Shown here: piece after piece, positions 7,169 through 16,079 of the stretch | How positions within the stretch are numbered: position 1 is the stretch's first letter | Layout of the letters: the number at the start of each line of letters is the position of its first letter | From: an uncultured Eubacteriales bacterium | GTDB taxonomy: Bacteria > Bacillota > Clostridia > Christensenellales > CAG-138 | DNA: 40,391 bases | NCBI GenBank assembly: GCA_900540495.1 | Contig: UQGA01000017.1 | Coordinates: 1 to 40,391 of the forward strand | Direction: 5' to 3' | Made by a program: the position numbers and the translations under genes | The notes under the pieces: generated by a model | Told to the model about the DNA's origin: nothing | The model's database searches: none | The model's input: only the letters and a program-made list of their open reading frames with translations

Positions 7169-7174
7169 TATAGT
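7146..7174 (+). promoter_or_regulatory. Promoter of the second MATE gene
   Basis: TTGCAG (7146-7151), a 17-base spacer and TATAGT (7169-7174) preceded by TGA (extended -10). It overlaps the end of the SLOG gene. The predicted start near 7181 is only about 3 bases from the first ATG. Confidence 0.55.
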
Positions 7175-7183
7175 CCCTTCGTT

Positions 7184-8617
7184 ATGAAACATGACAGGGA
7201 AATGGGTGGAGAGATGGAAGCAAAGGAAACATTGGAAACATCGGCCGGTTCGGAATTGCTGCTGCAATCGAACAAGATGGGCGTGCTGCCGGAGGGGCGG
7301 CTGCTCTTCTCCATGTCGCTGCCGGTGGTCATTTCGATGCTGCTGCAGGCGCTCTACAACGTTGTGGACAGCATCTTCGTCACGCGCGTGAGCGAGGATG
7401 CGCTCACAGCGGTGTCGCTCGCCTTCCCAATCCAGATGCTCATGATCGCCGTTGCCGTCGGCACGGGCGTGGGCATGAACGCGCTGATCTCGCGCAAGCT
7501 CGGCGAGCAGCGGTATGCAGAGGCCAACGCCGCCGCGACGAACGGCCTGTTCATCCTGTTTATCTCCTTTCTCGTATTCCTGTTGTTTGGCCTGTTCGGC
7601 GTGCGCCCGTTCTTCGACGCCTTCGTGGCCGACGAGCCGGAGATCCACGAGATGGGCGTGGAATACCTCACCATCTGCTGTACGCTGTCGTTCGGCATTT
7701 TCCTGCAGATCGGCGTGGAGCGCATCATGCAGGCGCAGGGCAAAACGGTCTATACCATGCTCATGCAGCTCACCGGCGCGGTGATCAACATCATCTTTGA
7801 CCCGATCCTGATCTTCGGGCTGCTGGGATTCCCGAAGCTCGGCGTGGCGGGCGCGGCGTACGCGACCGTCGGCGGTCAGATCATGGCCATGTTGCTGAGC
7901 TTTTTCCTGCTGTTCTGCACCAGGCACGACGTCAAGGTCTCCTTCCGCCGCTTCCGGCCCAGCGGCGATATCATCCGCAAGATCTATGCGGTGGGCGTGC
8001 CGTCCATCATCATGCAGGCCATCGGCACGGTCATGAACCTGGCGATGAACGCGCTGCTGATCGCCTACACCACCACGGCGGTGGCCGTGTTCGGCGTATA
8101 CTTCAAGATTCAGTCCATCGTGTTCATGCCCGTCCTGGGCATGACCAGCGCCGCCATGAGCATCATCGCGTTCAACTACGGCGCGCGCTGCAAAAAACGC
8201 ATGCTGCGCACCTGGCGGCTGACCCTGCTGGCCTCGCTTGCGGTTATGGCCGCCGGGCTGGTGTGTTTTCAGGTGTTTCCCGCGCAGATCTTTTCGCTGT
8301 TCGAAGCGTCCGACGAGGCGCTGCGCATCGGCACGGTTGCGCTGCGGATCATCTCGCCCAGCTTTCTTTTCGCGGCCATCGGCATTACGAACTCAACGCT
8401 GTTCCAGGCGGTCAACCGCGGCGTGTACAGCATGATCATGTCGCTGCTGCGGCAGCTGGTCGCGCTCGTGCCGGTCGCCCTGCTGATCTCGGTGCTCACG
8501 CACGACCTCGACCTGATCTGGCTTTCTTTCACGATTGCCGAGGTGTTCTCCGTTGTGGTCAGCCTGTTCATGCTGCGCCGCGTACATCGCACGATCCTCG
8601 ACAAGCTGCCGGCCTGA
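7184..8617 (+). CDS. MATE family efflux transporter
   Basis: This protein of up to 477 residues has about 12 membrane helices and MATE signatures: PEGRLLFSMSLPVVISMLLQ, then ALYNVVDSIFVTRV near the N-terminus and FNYGARCKKRM in the second half. It would export an organic cation or metabolite using an ion gradient. Start choice is uncertain. The ATG at 7184 lies about 3 bases after the predicted transcription start and has no ribosome site. In-frame ATGs at 7202 and 7214 have AGGGA or GGTGGAG very close upstream. The extra 10 N-terminal residues are hydrophilic and dispensable for the fold. It is only distantly similar to the MepA-like pump at 2293-3693, and no regulator is adjacent. Confidence 0.9.
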   Translation: MKHDREMGGEMEAKETLETSAGSELLLQSNKMGVLPEGRLLFSMSLPVVISMLLQALYNVVDSIFVTRVSEDALTAVSLAFPIQMLMIAVAVGTGVGMNALISRKLGEQRYAEANAAATNGLFILFISFLVFLLFGLFGVRPFFDAFVADEPEIHEMGVEYLTICCTLSFGIFLQIGVERIMQAQGKTVYTMLMQLTGAVINIIFDPILIFGLLGFPKLGVAGAAYATVGGQIMAMLLSFFLLFCTRHDVKVSFRRFRPSGDIIRKIYAVGVPSIIMQAIGTVMNLAMNALLIAYTTTAVAVFGVYFKIQSIVFMPVLGMTSAAMSIIAFNYGARCKKRMLRTWRLTLLASLAVMAAGLVCFQVFPAQIFSLFEASDEALRIGTVALRIISPSFLFAAIGITNSTLFQAVNRGVYSMIMSLLRQLVALVPVALLISVLTHDLDLIWLSFTIAEVFSVVVSLFMLRRVHRTILDKLPA

Positions 8618-8650
8618 CGCGCCGTGCGGAAATCCGCAAACGCCGCCACC

Positions 8651-8676
8651 GCCGGCCGCCGCCGGCAAAACTTTTT
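8651..8676 (+). terminator. Weak rho-independent terminator after the MATE gene
   Basis: GCCGGC (8651-8656) and GCCGGC (8661-8666) form a 6-bp hairpin followed by AAAACTTTTT. The stem is short, so termination may be partial. The rest of 8618-8747 holds no gene. Confidence 0.45.
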
Positions 8677-8747
8677 GTAGAAATTTTTGATCTTTCCGCA
8701 ACCAAACCGCCCGCCGCAAGGTGTTATGGGCAGGAAGAGAGGAACGG

Positions 8748-9269
8748 ATGGAGCGCCTGACCGCTTGCAAGCAGGACCCGCCCAGCACCGGCGTTGACGA
8801 CCTGTTCCATACCTATGCCGACATGGTGTACCGGCTTGCGTTTCTGCGCACGCGCTCCTCGGCGGATGCGGAGGACGTGTTGCAGGAGGTGTTTGTCCGC
8901 TGCCTGCGCAGCAGGCCGCGCTGGACGGACGCCGAGCATCAGAAGGCATGGTTCATCCGCGTCACCCTCAACTGCACCAAGTCGCTCGTGACCTCGGCCT
9001 GGCGGCGGCACACCGCGTCGCTCGAGAGCGCGCCGCCGGACGACGATGCGCTGCTCACCGAGATGCGGGAGGAGACCGCCGTATACGGCGCGGTGCTGGA
9101 ACTGCCCGAGCAATACCGCACGGTGATCCACCTGCACTATTACGAGGGGTACGGCCTGCGCGAGATCGCCGCCCTGACGGGCAGCACCGAGGCGGCCGTC
9201 AAGTCCCGGCTGTTCCGCGCGAGAGAGCTGCTGCGGCAACGGCTGAAGGGGGAAGAATTCGATGTTTGA
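8748..9269 (+). CDS. RNA polymerase sigma factor, ECF subfamily
   Basis: This 173-residue protein has the two ECF sigma regions. Region 2 is near residues 20-50 (DLFHTYADMVYRLAF, SADAEDVLQEVFVRCL) and recognises the -10 element. Region 4 covers about 112-165 (LPEQYRTVIHLHYYEGYGLR, EIAALTGSTEAAVKSRLFRA) and recognises the -35. ATG at 8748 is preceded by AGAGAGG at 5 bases; an in-frame GTG at 8721 lacks a site. The downstream gene begins within its last codons (ATGTTTGA), a coupling typical of sigma/anti-sigma pairs. Envelope stress is a likely theme because the partner is a membrane protein. No autoregulatory promoter was identified. Confidence 0.93.
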   Translation: MERLTACKQDPPSTGVDDLFHTYADMVYRLAFLRTRSSADAEDVLQEVFVRCLRSRPRWTDAEHQKAWFIRVTLNCTKSLVTSAWRRHTASLESAPPDDDALLTEMREETAVYGAVLELPEQYRTVIHLHYYEGYGLREIAALTGSTEAAVKSRLFRARELLRQRLKGEEFDV

Positions 9270-10563
9270 AGAGCAATACCGCCGCGATAACGAACGGCTG
9301 CACGCTCCCGAGGATGCGCTCCGGCGCATCAAGGAGCGGGCGGGCGCTTCCACGCCGCGCCGCGTCGTCTGGACGCGCTATGCCGCGGCGGCGGCAGCGC
9401 TGCTCCTCGTCTGCACCGGGGCGTTCAGCGTGCTGCGCGCCCGCGGCGGCACGGGCATGGATGCGGCCGAGCCGGAAGCGCCGATGATGGAGGCGGCTGC
9501 ACGCGAAGACGTGACGGAGGACCGTGCCGCAGGCAGCGAAAGCGATACGGCCGCCGAAAGCGAAGAGCAGAACGGCGCGCCCATGGCCTATGCCTGTACA
9601 TCGGGCGATCTGGCCGTCCCGGCCGATTACGACGAGCTGTACCTGCTGCTGGCCCCTCCGCCGGATGCGGACTTGGCCGCCGCTTCCGAGTCGGCGTCGA
9701 ACGGCGAAACGGCGGACGGCGCCGCCGACGGATGGCAAGCGGACGCCGCCGACGCGGGGGACGACGCCAACGATGCGGAGGGCGGGTCTGCCGGCGCCAC
9801 GGCGGCCGGCGGCGACAGCGCGGGGGATGACGCGTCGTCGAGCGCAGACATGGCGGCTTCCCTTTCCCCCGACAATTCGTCGCTTGCGGCCGACGGCGGG
9901 CAGGTGCGCTATCTCCTTGCGGGCGGCACGCTGTCCATCTTCGATACGGCCGGCGGCGAAGAGCACCTCCTCTCCCGCACGGATCTGCCGATTCCGGCGG
10001 GCGAAGCGCTTGCACTGTATTCGTGCGGCGACCGGCTGGCGGTGGTCTTTATGGACGAGCGCACCGCCTGGGACGGCGATGCGGAGCCGGTCGCATGCGT
10101 GCTCCTGCTCGACGTGACCGATCCGACCGCCCCGGAGACGATGGCCACGCTCGCCCAGAGCGGCCGGTATGCCAGCAGTTTTTCCCAGGACGGCATGGTG
10201 CTGGTGGTCACCACATATGCGCTCGACGGCGCCGCCGTACCCCACGAGCCGCGCTCCTTCTGCCCCACGCTGTACGATGCCTCCGGCGCGACGGCGCTTG
10301 AAGCGGACGACATCCGCCTCCTCACCGGCGATGCGGGCGAAGCGTATACCGTGGTCGCGTGCATCGACACGGCCGTCCCGGAAACGTTTGATTCCGCCTG
10401 CGCCGTCCTCGCCGGGGACTGCGCCGCCGCCGTGCAGGCGGATGCGGACAACCTGACCGTCCTCCTCGGCCCTGACGGCGGGCCGCAAACGCTTGTGCGG
10501 TTCTCCCTGCCGTCGAAAGGGGAAGCCGTCGTCCCTCTCGACGCAACCGGCGTCGCCCCCTGA
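9262..10563 (+). CDS. Membrane anti-sigma-type protein with a shortened beta-propeller domain
   Basis: This 433-residue protein overlaps the ECF sigma gene by 8 bases. Residues 1-37 are cytosolic and charged (APEDALRRIKERA), fitting a sigma-binding segment. One helix follows (about 38-58). Residues 108-131 resemble the start of Beta_propel family proteins (DYDELYLLL). A long Ala/Asp/Gly/Ser-rich acidic stretch spans about 135-212. The remainder (LLAGGTLSIFDTAG, ALYSCGDRLAVVF, VLLLDVTDPTAPE, FSQDGMVLVVTTYALD) has blade-like repeats of that family. Relatives commonly run well past 550 residues and contain a conserved GVDEADIVK segment, which is not recognisable here. The protein probably holds the sigma factor at the membrane until a signal outside is sensed. 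Confidence 0.75.
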   Translation: MFEEQYRRDNERLHAPEDALRRIKERAGASTPRRVVWTRYAAAAAALLLVCTGAFSVLRARGGTGMDAAEPEAPMMEAAAREDVTEDRAAGSESDTAAESEEQNGAPMAYACTSGDLAVPADYDELYLLLAPPPDADLAAASESASNGETADGAADGWQADAADAGDDANDAEGGSAGATAAGGDSAGDDASSSADMAASLSPDNSSLAADGGQVRYLLAGGTLSIFDTAGGEEHLLSRTDLPIPAGEALALYSCGDRLAVVFMDERTAWDGDAEPVACVLLLDVTDPTAPETMATLAQSGRYASSFSQDGMVLVVTTYALDGAAVPHEPRSFCPTLYDASGATALEADDIRLLTGDAGEAYTVVACIDTAVPETFDSACAVLAGDCAAAVQADADNLTVLLGPDGGPQTLVRFSLPSKGEAVVPLDATGVAP

Positions 10564-10591
10564 CGATCCCGCCCCCGCACGGAGGATGCAC

Positions 10592-10625
10592 AGCGGCCCC
10601 CACGTCCGTGGGGGCCGCTTTTTGT
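10592..10625 (+). terminator. Rho-independent terminator of the sigma/anti-sigma operon
   Basis: AGCGGCCCCCAC (10592-10603) pairs with GTGGGGGCCGCT (10608-10619) and is followed by TTTTTG. The stem is perfect and the T-tract faces the plus-strand operon. Confidence 0.9.
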
Positions 10626-10671
10626 TTGCCCGCCCTGCGGCGCGCCCGCAAGGCGAATGCGCCCGGCGGCG

Positions 10672-12234
10672 CTACCGCAAAACGGCGATGGCATACGGCG
10701 GAAGCGCAAGCGTATCCGCCGTCCTGCCGCGCGTGAGCGTGACCACGCCCTCGCCTGCAACGAGCGCATCGGTCAGCGCCGCATAGCCGAGCGCCGCCGC
10801 GTCGAGCGAAAGCGTCCGCGCCTCGCGGCCGATGTTGAGCACGATGAGGATGCTCTCGCCCGCATAGGTGCGGCGGATGATGCAGCAGTCCGTGTCGCCG
10901 CAATCGACGACCTCGCTCACGCCGCGCGCGATCTCCGGATTGCGGTTGCGCAGCCGCATGGCGTGGCGGTAGTAGTTGAGCAGGGATCCCGGATCGTCCT
11001 CCTGCTCGGCAACGGAGGGAAAGGGATATTCCGCAACCGTCGTGCCGGGCGGGCAGAGGGTTGTTTCGGCGCGCGTGGTCCAGAGCATGCCAATGCGCTT
11101 GTTCGGATCGTTGTCCGTGCCGGCCATGCCGATCTCCTCGCCGTAGTAAAGGAAGACGCCGCCGCGCATCATGGCGAGCAGGCCGGCGGCCATCTTAAGC
11201 CGCGCCGGGTCTGCCGCGCCGAGAAAGCTGGCCACGCGCGGCGTATCGTGATTGCCGAGAAACGGGGCCGGGATCGTATCGGCGAACTTCTCCTCAAGCA
11301 GCAGGGTGACGCGGCCGTAACTCGTCCCGGGTTGCTGGACGTTGCCGCCGAGGATCTGCGCGATATAACCCTCCCGCTGCGACACCGGAAAGCAGAAGAA
11401 AGCGTCGATGCGGCTCTCGGCATACGTCTCCAGCGTATACAGATCCTCCCAAGCCTCGCCCACGATATAGCAGTCCGGCGCAATGGCGCGCGCGGTATCG
11501 CCAAGCCACGAGAGGAACGCGATGTTTTTGGCCGGATTGCCCGTATAGTAGCTCGTCACCGCGTCGAGCCGGAAGCCGTCCACCCCCAGCTCCAGCCAGA
11601 AGCGCATGATCTTCTCGATCTCGTCGCGCACGGCCGGGTTGTCCAGGTTCAGATCCGGCATGGTGGCGACAAAGCGGCTTTCATAATAGGAGTCCCCCGC
11701 CCTGTTGTAGCCGGGCTGCGGTTCATCCGTGAAGTTGTAGTAGTCCCGGTAGGGCGATTCCTCCCCCGTGCGGGCGCTGACAAACCACGGGTGCTCGCTG
11801 GAGGTGTGGTTCACCACGAGGTCGATGATGACGTCGATCCCGCGCGCGTGCGCCTCGGCAAGCAGGTTTTCAAAATCGTCCAGCGTGCCATAGAGCGGAT
11901 CGATGTCGTAATAGTCCGTCACGTCGTATTTGTGGTACGAGGGCGAGGGCATGATCGGCATGAGCCAGATGCCGTTGCAGCCGAGCGAGGCGATGTAATC
12001 CAGCTTGCCGGTCAGGCCGTTCAGGTCGCCGTAGCGGTCGCCGTCGCTGTCGGCGAACGAGTAGACGAACACCTCGTACCAGTTGCGGTATTTGTCGTCG
12101 ATGACGTTCGTTTCGCCGTCCGTGGGCGCGGTCTCCGCCTGCGGCGCGCAGGCGCCGGATAACAGCGCCGCCAGCAGCAGGCACAGCAGGCGAAGCAGGA
12201 CGCGCCGGCCGTTTTGCTTTCCGATCGTTTTCAT
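10672..12234 (-). CDS. Alpha-amylase family (GH13) lipoprotein
   Basis: This 520-residue protein has a signal peptide ending in a lipoprotein-like site (LAALLSGAC, Cys29), so it is probably anchored outside the membrane. The GH13 barrel is complete: DLVVNH (138-143), GFRLDAV with nucleophile Asp224, IVGEAW with acid/base Glu260, and FLGNHD with Asp330. It would cut alpha-1,4-glucan or maltodextrin at the cell surface. The ATG lies 4 bases after the malG stop, with AAGGGA upstream, making it the last gene of the neopullulanase-malE-malF-malG-amylase operon. The signal peptide and lipobox are imperfect (Ser at -3). Subfamily specificity cannot be fixed by eye. Confidence 0.9.
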   Translation of the reverse strand: MKTIGKQNGRRVLLRLLCLLLAALLSGACAPQAETAPTDGETNVIDDKYRNWYEVFVYSFADSDGDRYGDLNGLTGKLDYIASLGCNGIWLMPIMPSPSYHKYDVTDYYDIDPLYGTLDDFENLLAEAHARGIDVIIDLVVNHTSSEHPWFVSARTGEESPYRDYYNFTDEPQPGYNRAGDSYYESRFVATMPDLNLDNPAVRDEIEKIMRFWLELGVDGFRLDAVTSYYTGNPAKNIAFLSWLGDTARAIAPDCYIVGEAWEDLYTLETYAESRIDAFFCFPVSQREGYIAQILGGNVQQPGTSYGRVTLLLEEKFADTIPAPFLGNHDTPRVASFLGAADPARLKMAAGLLAMMRGGVFLYYGEEIGMAGTDNDPNKRIGMLWTTRAETTLCPPGTTVAEYPFPSVAEQEDDPGSLLNYYRHAMRLRNRNPEIARGVSEVVDCGDTDCCIIRRTYAGESILIVLNIGREARTLSLDAAALGYAALTDALVAGEGVVTLTRGRTADTLALPPYAIAVLR

Positions 12235-12238
12235 ACGC

Positions 12239-13090
12239 TCATCCCTTCACGGCGCCGGCGGTCAGGCCGTTGACGATATGCTTGACCAGGCAGAAGTACA
12301 GGATGACGATGGGCACGGCGATGAACACGCTCCCGGCGGCAAAGCGCGCAAACTGCGTCTCCGGCATGTTGCACAGCCCCACGGCGACCGTCCACATCTC
12401 CCGCTCCTTGAGCAGGAGCTTGGGGAGCAGATAGTCGCTCCACGGCCATGCGAACTGCGTCAAAGCCGTATAGACGAGCATCGGTTTGGACAACGGCAGC
12501 GTGATGAGGCCAAAGATCTGCAGGTTGTTCGCGCCGTCGATGCGGGCGGCCTCATGGATGGTGAACGGGATGGTGTCAAAATACCCCTTCTGTACGAGAT
12601 AGCCCAGCGGCGCCGTCCCCGCATACAGGAAGATCAGCGAGGCGAGGCTGTCGAGCAGGCCGAGCTGCGTCATGATGATGTAGATGGCGGTCATGCCCAT
12701 GAATCCCGGGAACATGCCGAGCAGCAGCGTCGTCTTTTTGATCGTATCGCGGCCGCGGAAACGAAAGCGGGACATGACGTAACCGGTGAGGATGACCAGC
12801 AGCGTGCCGATGAGGCAGCTCATGGAGGCCACGTACAGGGTGTTCAGAAACCAGCGGCCGTACGGGTACAGGCCGTTGACGTCGTTGGTGAACAGGTCGA
12901 TGAACGTATTCGCGCTGTACTCGGTCGGGAAGAAACCGGAAAACGAATAGATATCTCCCGACTTGGAGAACGACGCGAGGATCAGCCAGAGACAGGGGAA
13001 CAGAAACAGGGCGGAGACCGCCAGCAGCAGCAGGTAGGTGACCGCATTGTCGGCCATGCGCCGGGGCTGCAACAATCGCTTCAGTTTCAT
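12239..13090 (-). CDS. malG: Maltodextrin ABC transporter permease, MalG type
   Basis: This 283-residue permease has six predicted membrane helices and the cytoplasmic EAA loop HEAARIDGANNLQIFGLITL, which contacts the ATPase. It pairs with the MalF-type gene, whose stop overlaps its start (ATGA, 4 bases), so the two are translationally coupled. A GGGAGG ribosome site lies inside the end of malF. Together with MalE the permease would import maltose or maltodextrins. No ATPase gene is in the locus; in Firmicutes a shared MsmX-type ATPase usually serves such systems. The downstream alpha-amylase starts 4 bases after its stop. Confidence 0.92.
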   Translation of the reverse strand: MKLKRLLQPRRMADNAVTYLLLLAVSALFLFPCLWLILASFSKSGDIYSFSGFFPTEYSANTFIDLFTNDVNGLYPYGRWFLNTLYVASMSCLIGTLLVILTGYVMSRFRFRGRDTIKKTTLLLGMFPGFMGMTAIYIIMTQLGLLDSLASLIFLYAGTAPLGYLVQKGYFDTIPFTIHEAARIDGANNLQIFGLITLPLSKPMLVYTALTQFAWPWSDYLLPKLLLKEREMWTVAVGLCNMPETQFARFAAGSVFIAVPIVILYFCLVKHIVNGLTAGAVKG

Positions 13091-14442
13091 TGATAGGTAT
13101 CCTCCCTCTTATAGGCTGCCGAACGGACGTACACCGCCAGCGAGAGCGTCGCGGTGATGAGGAAGATGACGAGGCTGATGGCCGCGCCGATGGAATAATA
13201 GTTGTTGTCCACGGACAGGTTGTACAGCCAGTTGATCAGCAGGTCCGTATCGCTGGCAAGGAAGTAGTTTGCATAGTTGCTCTGCAACCCGCCGCGCAGG
13301 AAGAAAAAGATGCCGAAGTTGTTGAAGTTGCCGACGAACTGGCTGATCAGCACGGGCGTGATGGAGAACACCACAAACGGCAGCGTGATCTTGCGGAACT
13401 GCTGGAATGGGGACGCCCCGTCGAGCGCGGCGGCCTCGTACAGATCGTGGCTGATGTTGGACAGGATGCCGGTGCTCATCAGCATGATCGACGGAATGGT
13501 GATCCAGCCGTTGACAAACAGGCCGATGCCGCGCGCCCACCACTTGGCCGATTCCACATTGGACAGGAAAAAGACGGCGTCGTGACCGCCCTGCAGCAGC
13601 AACTGGTTGATCGGCCCGCTCTGCGAAAACATGAACTTGAACCCCAGCATGGAGATGAACCCCGGGATTGCGTACGCCAGAATCGGGAACGCGCGCCAGA
13701 GCTTTGACCCGCGTACATTGCGCTTGTTGAGCAGCAGCGCGAGCGCCAGCCCGCCGAAAAAGTTCAGGGATGTGGACAGCACCGCCCATAGGATGTTCCA
13801 GGTCAGGATGCGCCCGAACGTATCCCCGATCGAACCGACGCCGAGGATCTTCGTCCAGGCCGAAAACGACCAGCTCGCCAGCTTTGGATGGACCACGTCG
13901 CCGCCGAAATCGGTGAACGCCATCAGGATCATGAAGACGATGGGCAGTATCGTAAAGATGCTCACGCCGATGACCGGCAGGACCAGCGCCGTTACGTGGA
14001 ACTTGTCGTCCGCCATGGTGGCGAGCGACTCGCGGAAGGTATGCGGTTTTTTCCCCGCCGCGACCCGGCGGGCCGTATAGAGCACGTCGCGCACATTGGA
14101 GACATGCAGGACGAGGAAGAAGATCAGGATAAAGATGGCGAACAGCCCGAGGATCAGCATCTGCATCGAGTTGTCGCCCACAATGCCAAGCCAGAGGTTC
14201 TCCTGCTGTGTGCCGAGCGTGAAGAACCCCGCGATGTCCCGAAAGCCACGGGCGATGAAATACCAGAGCAGCCCGGCAAGGCTGCCGAGGTACAGCAGGC
14301 CCTTGACGATCTGCCCGTAACAGAGCTGCCCGAGGCCCATCACCACGAACGACAGCTTTGCCCGCACGGGCGTGCTCCGGAAGGCCGCCAGCGCGGCCGC
14401 AAGGCGGCCAGCGCCCGCCCCCCTGCGCAGCGCCTGTTCCAT
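13087..14442 (-). CDS. malF: Maltodextrin ABC transporter permease, MalF type
   Basis: This 451-residue permease is longer than MalG because of extra N-terminal helices, as in MalF/MdxF. The early segment (LSFVVMGLGQLCYGQIVKGL) resembles the extended MdxF N-terminus. The transport core follows from about residue 145, with the EAA motif LYEAAALDGASPFQQFRKIT. A ribosome site AAAGGGGG lies 7 bases before the ATG. It follows malE after 60 bases that contain a strong stem-loop, which may set a lower level of permease than binding protein. The start of malG overlaps its stop. Confidence 0.92.
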   Translation of the reverse strand: MEQALRRGAGAGRLAAALAAFRSTPVRAKLSFVVMGLGQLCYGQIVKGLLYLGSLAGLLWYFIARGFRDIAGFFTLGTQQENLWLGIVGDNSMQMLILGLFAIFILIFFLVLHVSNVRDVLYTARRVAAGKKPHTFRESLATMADDKFHVTALVLPVIGVSIFTILPIVFMILMAFTDFGGDVVHPKLASWSFSAWTKILGVGSIGDTFGRILTWNILWAVLSTSLNFFGGLALALLLNKRNVRGSKLWRAFPILAYAIPGFISMLGFKFMFSQSGPINQLLLQGGHDAVFFLSNVESAKWWARGIGLFVNGWITIPSIMLMSTGILSNISHDLYEAAALDGASPFQQFRKITLPFVVFSITPVLISQFVGNFNNFGIFFFLRGGLQSNYANYFLASDTDLLINWLYNLSVDNNYYSIGAAISLVIFLITATLSLAVYVRSAAYKREDTYQ

Positions 14443-14466
14443 AGGATTACCCCCTTTCCAATCCGG

Positions 14467-14494
14467 GGCGGGCGGAGCCGGCGCCCCGCCCGCC
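14467..14494 (-). other. Stem-loop in the malE-malF intergenic space
   Basis: GGCGGGCGG (14467-14475) pairs perfectly with CCGCCCGCC (14486-14494). There is no T-tract, so it is unlikely to be an efficient terminator. A structure at the same place in the enterobacterial malEFG operon protects malE mRNA and lowers permease expression; the same role is plausible here. Confidence 0.55.
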
Positions 14495-14502
14495 GCATGC
14501 GC

Positions 14503-15987
14503 TTACGCCAACGTGAAGATGGCGTCGTGGATCTGCTCGCAGAGCCGCTCAAGCCCCGCCTGCAGCTTCTCCTGCGTGTCATAGAGCACCGGTTCGCCGC
14601 GGTTGTCGTTGAGCGCGTCGGTTGCCACCTCTACCAGGAACGACTCGGCAGGCGTCCAGATCTGCCCGACCTCGTTGATGGCGGGCATGATGTCGATGAG
14701 GCCGGCGTCAAGGTTGGAAAAGATCTGCTGTACGGCCGTGTCGTGCTCGCCGACGGTCGCCGCCGCGTCGCTGCGCGCCGGCGTGATGCCGCACATCTCG
14801 TTGCGCCGGACGACCTGCTCATAATCGGCCGCAAACTCGATAAACGCGAGCGAGGCGTTCGGGCACTTGGTATACGCGGAGATGCCGTAGCCGTTCATGC
14901 CGCCCATCATCTTGACCTCGGTGGTCAGCGTGTCCATCTGCTCGATGGTATCCTGCCATGCGTCGGCGGTCAGGTCTCCGGAAACCGGCAGGCGCGGGAC
15001 CGGGATCATCTTGAGGTCGTTCTCGGCCTCTTCCTCGGTCCAGCCGTTGTTGACCATCTCCTTGAGGAACATGGCGCGCACATCCGGCGTGGTGACGGTG
15101 CAGAGCATCCGCCCCTTGGTCAGATACCCGTAGGCGGCGGAGGCAAACGCCTTGTCGATGATTTCGGTGTTGTCCATAAGAGTTGCCCACTGGCGCACCA
15201 TATACAGGCCCTTGGCCGCGTCGCCCGCGGCAAAGCCGATGTCCTCCGGGTTCGTATCGTTGTCGCCGAATACATAGCCGCCGAACGTAAACAGATAACC
15301 GGCCATGAAATAGGTGTCCACAAGCTCGTCGAGATAGCCGTATTCCGTCTTGCCCCCGTTCTCCTGCACGTCCTTGCTGAAGGCGTAAAGCGCCGTATAC
15401 GTCTCGAAAAAGTCCGGCACGCCGTTGCCGTTGATGTCCCACTCGCTCTGCCAGTCATCCGGCAGCATGGACTCGATGTAGTAGAGCATGCCGGTCTGCA
15501 CGTTGACCGGGATGCCACAGTAAAACGTTTCCCCGTTCATCTCCACCGCATAGGCGTCCCATGCGGTCTGCGGGATGAGATCGTAGTCCTCCATCGAGCG
15601 CGTGGGCAGCGGCAGGATGTGCTGGTTGTCGGCGTACTTCATGATGATGTCGTTCGCCTGATACCAGACGTCAGGCCCGTATCCGTAGGGGCCGTCGGAC
15701 GCAAGGTCGGAGTACTGGTCGGTATTCATGCGCTCGGCGGAGATGCCCTGATCCCGGTACGCCTCGTTGAAGGCGGCGATCAGCTCATCCACATAGCCCA
15801 GCTCGATGGCCGTGTCGTTTTCCAGCACCTTGACGACCGCCCCCTCCTCCAGTTCGCCCGTGAAGCGGGCCATGACCTGGTCGTAGACGGCGCTTTCCGC
15901 CTCGTCCCGCGCGCCGGTGCACGCAGCGAGCGGCAGCGCGAGCAACAGCGCCAACAGCAGCGCGGATAGGCGTCTGATCTGTTTCAT
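14503..15987 (-). CDS. malE: Maltodextrin ABC transporter substrate-binding lipoprotein
   Basis: This 494-residue protein has a signal peptide with a canonical lipobox (LPLAAC, Cys23) and the body of a family 1 solute-binding protein (NTDQYSDLASDGPYGYGPDV, GIPVNVQTGMLYY, AYGYLTKGRMLC, WTPAESFLVEV). It would capture maltose or maltodextrins outside the cell and deliver them to MalF/MalG. The ATG at 15987 has a perfect AGGAGG at 9 bases; the frame is open a further 109 codons upstream without family features. It is somewhat longer than the ~400 residues usual for MalE. It follows the neopullulanase gene after about 92 bases and precedes malF. Confidence 0.92.
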   Translation of the reverse strand: MKQIRRLSALLLALLLALPLAACTGARDEAESAVYDQVMARFTGELEEGAVVKVLENDTAIELGYVDELIAAFNEAYRDQGISAERMNTDQYSDLASDGPYGYGPDVWYQANDIIMKYADNQHILPLPTRSMEDYDLIPQTAWDAYAVEMNGETFYCGIPVNVQTGMLYYIESMLPDDWQSEWDINGNGVPDFFETYTALYAFSKDVQENGGKTEYGYLDELVDTYFMAGYLFTFGGYVFGDNDTNPEDIGFAAGDAAKGLYMVRQWATLMDNTEIIDKAFASAAYGYLTKGRMLCTVTTPDVRAMFLKEMVNNGWTEEEAENDLKMIPVPRLPVSGDLTADAWQDTIEQMDTLTTEVKMMGGMNGYGISAYTKCPNASLAFIEFAADYEQVVRRNEMCGITPARSDAAATVGEHDTAVQQIFSNLDAGLIDIMPAINEVGQIWTPAESFLVEVATDALNDNRGEPVLYDTQEKLQAGLERLCEQIHDAIFTLA

Positions 15988-16079
15988 GTTCCGGTTTCCT
16001 CCTTTGTCCATTTGTTGGTTTATCCGTTTGTCGTTGCGTTTGCGTGATATCCGGTCGTCCCGCGCGGCGGCAGATGCAT

